In this document: piece after piece, positions 51,372-54,928 of the stretch
Numbering within the stretch: the stretch's first letter is position 1
How the letters are laid out: each line of letters begins with the position of its first letter
Source: a virus
Virus record (IMG/VR): IMGVR_UViG_3300032092_000038
Coordinates: 1 to 54,928 of that record
DNA: 54,928 nucleotides
Reading direction: 5' to 3' (one strand)
Made by a program: the position numbers and the translations under genes
Notes under the pieces: generated by a model
Seen by the model: the letters and a program-made list of their open reading frames with translations, nothing else
The model's database searches: none
Told to the model about the DNA's origin: nothing

Positions 51372-51841
51372 CAGAAGATAAGTATATCTTTTTGAGAATG
51401 TATAACGGTGACCAGTTGATGGCAACCAAATTATTTGAAAACAACGAAGTTATCACAATTGAGTTTCCTATGATAATTCGTATGTTTCCAAGGTTAGAGT
51501 CAACAGGTCTTGTTGAACAAATTACATCTGGTCCATATTGTCAGTTTACTGAGGATAAGGTTTTTACTTTTCAAAAGAAAGACATCTTATTTTCTAAGAA
51601 GTTGCATGAGGTAATGATTCCTCATTACGAGAGAATGATCCACGAGCATGAAACAGAAGTAGATGTTGACGAGAAGCAAGCTGCGGAAGGCAATCTCGAG
51701 ACTGATGAAACTGTAGAGAATATTGCTAAAGCAGTAGATCAGCTTCATAATATTTTCGAGAGAGCAAGGAAGAGAAGAGAACTAAGGGAAGAGGAAGAGA
51801 TTCCTTTTACTGTCGTTCCTGGTAATGAAACTAAACATTAG
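51368..51841 (+). CDS. Conserved hypothetical between uvsW and gene 55, possibly Sm-like
   Basis: A 157-aa protein. Residues 1-85 are beta-rich (KYIFLRMYNGDQLMATKLFE, VITIEFPMIIRMFPRLESTG, QFTEDKVFTFQKKDILFSKK), a layout reminiscent of a small Sm/LSm-like barrel with a NGDxLMA turn; the rest is helical and highly charged (about 86-140, with ERARKRRELREEEE). Overlaps uvsW by ATGA, so translation is probably coupled. I have seen comparable proteins at this location in T4-like marine phages but know no function. An RNA-related role would fit an Sm fold, but this is speculation. Confidence 0.82.
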   Translation: MTEDKYIFLRMYNGDQLMATKLFENNEVITIEFPMIIRMFPRLESTGLVEQITSGPYCQFTEDKVFTFQKKDILFSKKLHEVMIPHYERMIHEHETEVDVDEKQAAEGNLETDETVENIAKAVDQLHNIFERARKRRELREEEEIPFTVVPGNETKH

Positions 51842-51881
51842 TTCCTATCTTCAACCCTGACACCGTAATTATGCCTGTTGT

Positions 51882-51922
51882 CAAGTTTGGAAGCAAATAT
51901 ATTTTCCAATAAAACAAACTTG
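51882..51922. repeat. Inverted repeat upstream of gene 55
   Basis: CAAGTTTG (51882-51889) and CAAACTTG (51915-51922) are perfect complements separated by 25 bases, with a second nested pair TTGGAA (51887-51892) and TTCCAA (51904-51909). The right arm overlaps the -35 element of the gene 55 promoter, so an operator or an RNA structure is possible. Confidence 0.5.
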
Positions 51923-51948
51923 CTTTTTAAAGATAATTAAAGTATAAT
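51920..51948 (+). promoter_or_regulatory. Sigma70-type promoter for gene 55
   Basis: TTGCTT (51920-51925), a 17-base spacer and TATAAT (51943-51948), 38 bases upstream of the gene 55 ATG, in a 145-base gap that holds no gene. The TTGCTT element also partly resembles a T4 middle-promoter MotA box, but the distance to the -10 is longer than usual. Confidence 0.6.
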
Positions 51949-51986
51949 GATTACAGTTGGTTAAAACAAAAAATAAGGTTTAAATT

Positions 51987-52517
51987 ATGGCAACACATTA
52001 TGTAAACAATGCTGAGTTACTAGCAGCATTAATTGAGTATAGGAAGAAAATCGCTGAGGCGCATGAATCAGGTGAAGCTGAACCAAGAGTCCCAGAATAT
52101 GTTGGAAAGTGTATTTTACAAATTGCTACACACTTATCATATAAACCGAATTTTCTAAACTATACTTACCGTGAAGAGATGATTAGTGATGGTATTGAAA
52201 ACTGCATCCAGTATGTAAAAAATTTCGATCCAGATAAATCTAAAAATCCCTTTGCTTATTTTACACAGATTATATGGTATGCTTTTCTGAGACGCATTCA
52301 AAAAGAAAAGAAACAAAATTATGTGAAACAAAAAATGATTCAAGATATGCCCTTTGATGCTTTTGAGTTACAAGAGCATGACGAAGACGGACTATATAAT
52401 AATGCGTATGTTGATTATTTACAGATGAACAACAATACTGATGTTCCTGTTAAACCGAAAAAAACTAAAAAGCGTTCTACGCTAGAAGACTTTACCGAAG
52501 GAGATTTTAATGGCTAA
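51987..52517 (+). CDS. 55: Late sigma factor gp55
   Basis: gp55 replaces host sigma70 on RNA polymerase and reads the TATAAATA-type late boxes seen throughout this window. The 176-aa protein (T4: 185) has the sigma region-2-like core EEMISDGIENCIQYVKNFDP and FAYFTQIIWYAFLRRIQKEK, then a basic patch (KPKKTKKRSTLEDF). T4 gp55 ends in a short clamp-binding tail; the C-terminal LEDFTEGDF here could serve that role. It overlaps the next gene by eight bases. Confidence 0.95.
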   Translation: MATHYVNNAELLAALIEYRKKIAEAHESGEAEPRVPEYVGKCILQIATHLSYKPNFLNYTYREEMISDGIENCIQYVKNFDPDKSKNPFAYFTQIIWYAFLRRIQKEKKQNYVKQKMIQDMPFDAFELQEHDEDGLYNNAYVDYLQMNNNTDVPVKPKKTKKRSTLEDFTEGDFNG

Positions 52518-52695
52518 GACTTATGAAGTTTACCATAATGGCGAATGGATCCCAGCAACTTTCATTAAAGAAGCTGACGCTGATCGTGTTTGGATTGAAT
52601 ACGACCACGTTGAAGACGATGAAGAAGGTGTTCCAAAAGAAGCTGTGAAACGTCAAATTAATGCACTAGTGAGCGATTTAAAAGTTACTGAATAA
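52510..52695 (+). CDS. Small acidic protein after gene 55
   Basis: A 61-aa protein, strongly acidic (VEDDEEGVPKE). The N-terminal KTYEVYHNGEWIPATFIKEA resembles a small beta-barrel (Tudor/SH3-like) opening. It starts inside the end of gene 55, behind a GAAGGAG site, so the two are probably coupled. No function known; T4 has the co-activator gp33 but this is shorter and unlike it by eye. Confidence 0.75.
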   Translation: MAKTYEVYHNGEWIPATFIKEADADRVWIEYDHVEDDEEGVPKEAVKRQINALVSDLKVTE

Positions 52696-52711
52696 TTAGT
52701 CAGGATATATT

Positions 52712-53773
52712 ATGAAGACTGCGATAATAACTGACCAGCACTTTGGTGCACGCAACGATTCAGTTGCGTTTTTGAATTTCTATGAAAAGTTTTATGATAC
52801 AATTTTCTTTCCTAAGTTAAAAGAGGAAGGAATCACCACATTATTGATTCTTGGTGATACGTTTGATAGACGTAAGTATGTAAACTTCTTCACCCTAAAA
52901 AGAGCAAAGCAAATGTTCTTTGATCGGTTAGAAGAACTTGGTATTACCGTGCATATGCTTGCAGGTAATCATGATACTTACTTTAAAAATACCAACGATG
53001 TAAACTCTGTTGATTTGTTATTGGCAGAATACAGTAACATCAATATCATAGATTCGCCTACAACTATTTACGTAGACGACATTCCTATCTGTATGATGCC
53101 TTGGATCTGTGCTGATAATTACAGCGATTCTATTGAAACTCTAAAAAACACTCCAGCTGAAATTTGTATGGGTCACTTTGAGATCGCAGGGTTTGCCATG
53201 TATAGAGGAATGGAAAGCCATGACGGACTTGATCCTTCTTTGTTTAAAAAGTTTGACTGTGTTTTTAGTGGTCATTATCACCATCGCAGTAGTAAAGATA
53301 ACATCACTTATGTTGGAAACCCATATGAACTTACTTGGCAGGATTATAACGATCCTCGTGGTTTCCACACCTTTGATCTTAGCACTCGCAGTCTCACTTT
53401 CGTAGAAAACCCCTACACGATGTTTGATCGTTATGAATATGACGACAACACACCAGAAGCAGAAACACTTGATGTATCTAGATTTGGTGAAAAGTTTGTT
53501 AAGATTGTTGTTGTAAACAAAGCAGACTTTTACAAGTTTGACAAATTCCTCTCAAGGGTATATACTAATAATCCTCCACCATATGAAGTAAAAATCATTG
53601 AAGATTTTTCTGCCTTCAATGAAGGAGAAGTTTCTTCTGAAATTAACTTGGAAGATACGCAGACAGTTTTGAGTGAATACATTGATTCTATTGAAACTGA
53701 TCTTGATAAAGAAAAGATTAAAACATTTGTTAAGACACTTTACACTGAGGCAATTAACGTAGAGGTGGTTTGA
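52712..53773 (+). CDS. 47: Recombination nuclease subunit gp47
   Basis: gp47 is the SbcD/Mre11-type nuclease that with gp46 resects DNA ends for recombination-dependent replication. The 353-aa product (T4: 339) has all metallophosphatase motifs: DQHFG (8-12), GDTFDRR (48-54), GNHD (85-88), GHFEI (154-158) and GHYHHR (187-192). An AGGA site precedes the ATG. A small hypothetical gene lies between it and gene 46. Confidence 0.97.
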   Translation: MKTAIITDQHFGARNDSVAFLNFYEKFYDTIFFPKLKEEGITTLLILGDTFDRRKYVNFFTLKRAKQMFFDRLEELGITVHMLAGNHDTYFKNTNDVNSVDLLLAEYSNINIIDSPTTIYVDDIPICMMPWICADNYSDSIETLKNTPAEICMGHFEIAGFAMYRGMESHDGLDPSLFKKFDCVFSGHYHHRSSKDNITYVGNPYELTWQDYNDPRGFHTFDLSTRSLTFVENPYTMFDRYEYDDNTPEAETLDVSRFGEKFVKIVVVNKADFYKFDKFLSRVYTNNPPPYEVKIIEDFSAFNEGEVSSEINLEDTQTVLSEYIDSIETDLDKEKIKTFVKTLYTEAINVEVV

Positions 53774-54078
53774 TGCAGCAACTTGAGATTCAATATTTTT
53801 TTCCGTTGACGGAACAGATTCCGCTCGATCTTGATTATACAAAAACACTTGAGTATATTGAAGAGCAACGAAAGAAACTAATTCAAAACTCTATCACCCT
53901 ATCTTCTATGGCTGTTGGTAATGGTTACGCTGCTGTAACATTAACTACTAATGCCATTGACTGGGAAAACAGTACTAGACTTGGTAGCTGGGAAATTGAA
54001 AACAATAAACGCAAACCTACTTTCTTACAGAAGGTATTGATGAAAAAAATATTTGGTATGAAATGGATGGGTAAATGA
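53773..54078 (+). CDS. Hypothetical protein between genes 47 and 46
   Basis: A 101-aa product (MQQLEIQYFFPLTEQIPLDLDY...). The ATG at 53773 overlaps the gene 47 stop as TGATG; a TTG one codon earlier is less likely. A GAGGTGG site lies upstream. It is mixed alpha/beta with a basic end (FLQKVLMKKIFGMKWMGK) and a central GNGYAAVTLTTNAIDWEN. It overlaps gene 46 by four bases. T4 has small genes of unknown role in the same interval; I cannot assign a function. Confidence 0.82.
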   Translation: MQQLEIQYFFPLTEQIPLDLDYTKTLEYIEEQRKKLIQNSITLSSMAVGNGYAAVTLTTNAIDWENSTRLGSWEIENNKRKPTFLQKVLMKKIFGMKWMGK

Positions 54079-54928
54079 TTGAACTGAAGAAGGTAACTTG
54101 GAAAAACTTTTTATCTACAGGCAACTCTCCCAATACGGTTGAATTAAATCGTTCTCTTACTACACTAATCGTTGGTAAGAACGGTGAAGGTAAATCAACT
54201 ATTTTGGATGCTCTTTGCTTTGGTCTGTTTGGCAAACCCTTCCGTAATATCAACAAGAACCAACTAATCAATAGTATCAATCTTAAAAATTGTCTTGTTG
54301 AAATTGAGTTTAGTATCGGCTCAGCTGAATATAAAATTATCCGTGGCATCAAGCCAAACATCTTTGAGATCTATCAGGGAACAACCCTTCTCAATCAAGA
54401 CTCTGCATCAAGAGATTATCAAAAGATCCTTGAGCAGCAAATCCTAAAGTTAAACTATAAAACATTTACGCAAGTAGTCATTCTGGGTTCAGCATCGTTT
54501 GTTCCTTTTATGCAGCTACCATCTAACCAGCGTAAAGATGTTATTGAAGATATTTTGGATATCCGTATCTTCTCAACAATGAACACTCTCTTAAAAGAGA
54601 AAAGCGCAAAATCAAAAATGGAGTTGCTCGATGTTGAATCTACTTTATCGAAATCAAGAGCCGAAGTTGACGCACAACAAAAACTTATTAAGTCTCTGGT
54701 GCAATCCAAAAATGAATACATCGATTCTATTCAACAAAAGATCACAGCAAATAATTTGGAGATTTCAACCATCACAACTAACATTGAGGGAACGAATGTT
54801 AGAGTTGATGCACTACGAGAGAGTATAAAGGATAGGACTGACGTAGAAGAAGGTATTGACAAACTCATTAATTCTTTAAACCGAAAGAAAGAAAAGAATA
54901 CAGAGATCGATACACATATCGAGTTCTT
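54075..54928 (+). CDS. 46: Recombination endonuclease subunit gp46 (5' part)
   Basis: An SbcC/Rad50-type ATPase partner of gp47. The frame runs 284 codons to the window edge without a stop. It has Walker A GKNGEGKST (34-42) after KKVTWKNFLSTGN, then FGLFGKPFRNINKNQLIN, the Q-loop region YKTFTQVVILGSASFVPFMQ and the start of a long coiled coil (from about residue 180: LLKEKSAKSKMELLDVESTL). T4 gp46 is 560 aa, so about half is missing. ATG overlaps the previous gene as ATGA. Confidence 0.96.
   Translation, partial: MIELKKVTWKNFLSTGNSPNTVELNRSLTTLIVGKNGEGKSTILDALCFGLFGKPFRNINKNQLINSINLKNCLVEIEFSIGSAEYKIIRGIKPNIFEIYQGTTLLNQDSASRDYQKILEQQILKLNYKTFTQVVILGSASFVPFMQLPSNQRKDVIEDILDIRIFSTMNTLLKEKSAKSKMELLDVESTLSKSRAEVDAQQKLIKSLVQSKNEYIDSIQQKITANNLEISTITTNIEGTNVRVDALRESIKDRTDVEEGIDKLINSLNRKKEKNTEIDTHIEF

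Overview
The window is a 54.9-kb stretch of the structural (late) region of a T4-like contractile-tailed bacteriophage. The evidence is a nearly complete, collinear set of T4-type virion genes, tightly packed reading frames with TAATG or ATGA overlaps, NATAAATA/CTAAATA late-promoter boxes ahead of gene groups, and a terminal block of T4-type recombination and transcription genes (uvsY, uvsW, 55, 47, 46). The DNA looks A+T-rich (not calculated). The lineage resembles the marine and freshwater 'exo-T-even' myoviruses (cyanophage- or pelagiphage-like) rather than the coliphages: baseplate genes are followed by giant fibre-like proteins and then neck, terminase, tail and head genes. I see no photosynthesis or metabolic genes, tRNAs, CRISPR arrays, introns or insertion sequences, so the host cannot be named. 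No gene-free stretch exceeds 300 bases; the longest gap is about 145 bases, before gene 55.

Layout. (1) 1-1081, minus strand: start of an unseen gene, a conserved T4-like protein, and head-completion protein gp4. (2) 1134-14265, plus strand: baseplate genes 48, 53, 27-like, 5-like spike, an unknown, PAAR tip, 25, 6, 7 and 8. (3) 14307-30201: very large virion proteins (2237 and 1842 aa) interspersed with small fibre-associated proteins, closed by a terminator. (4) 30277-35844: a second fibre cassette with its own late promoter. (5) 35846-42956: neck (13, 14), tail completion (15), an extra virion protein where T4 has gene 16, large terminase (17), sheath (18) and tube (19). (6) 42992-48758: head block with portal (20), prohead core (67, a gene-68-position protein), an unknown, protease (21), scaffold (22) and major capsid (23), ending in a strong terminator. 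(7) 48857-54928: a tube-fold tail protein, then a shift to host-type sigma70-like promoters with uvsY, uvsW, a hypothetical, late sigma factor 55, 47 and the start of 46.

How it works together. gp20 nucleates the prohead on the gp22/gp67 core with gp23; gp21 matures it; gp17 packages DNA; gp4 completes the head; gp13/gp14 make the neck. The baseplate is built from gp6/7/8/25/53 wedges around a gp27-gp5 hub, tube and sheath grow from gp48, and the fibre proteins bind the host. gp55 recognises the late promoters that drive these genes, while gp46/47 and UvsY/UvsW run the recombination-dependent replication that T4-type late transcription depends on.

The most unusual item is the 1081-aa gp5-like spike. 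It has a GH19-type glycosidase before the needle and an M15-type zinc peptidase after it, so one hub protein appears to carry two different peptidoglycan-cleaving activities. Other points of interest are face-to-face overlapping late promoters at 1084-1122, Shine-Dalgarno sites embedded in a recurring C-terminal peptide of fibre proteins, a cupredoxin-like domain without visible metal ligands in the gene-16 slot, modules shared among baseplate and fibre proteins, and an inverted repeat ahead of gene 55.
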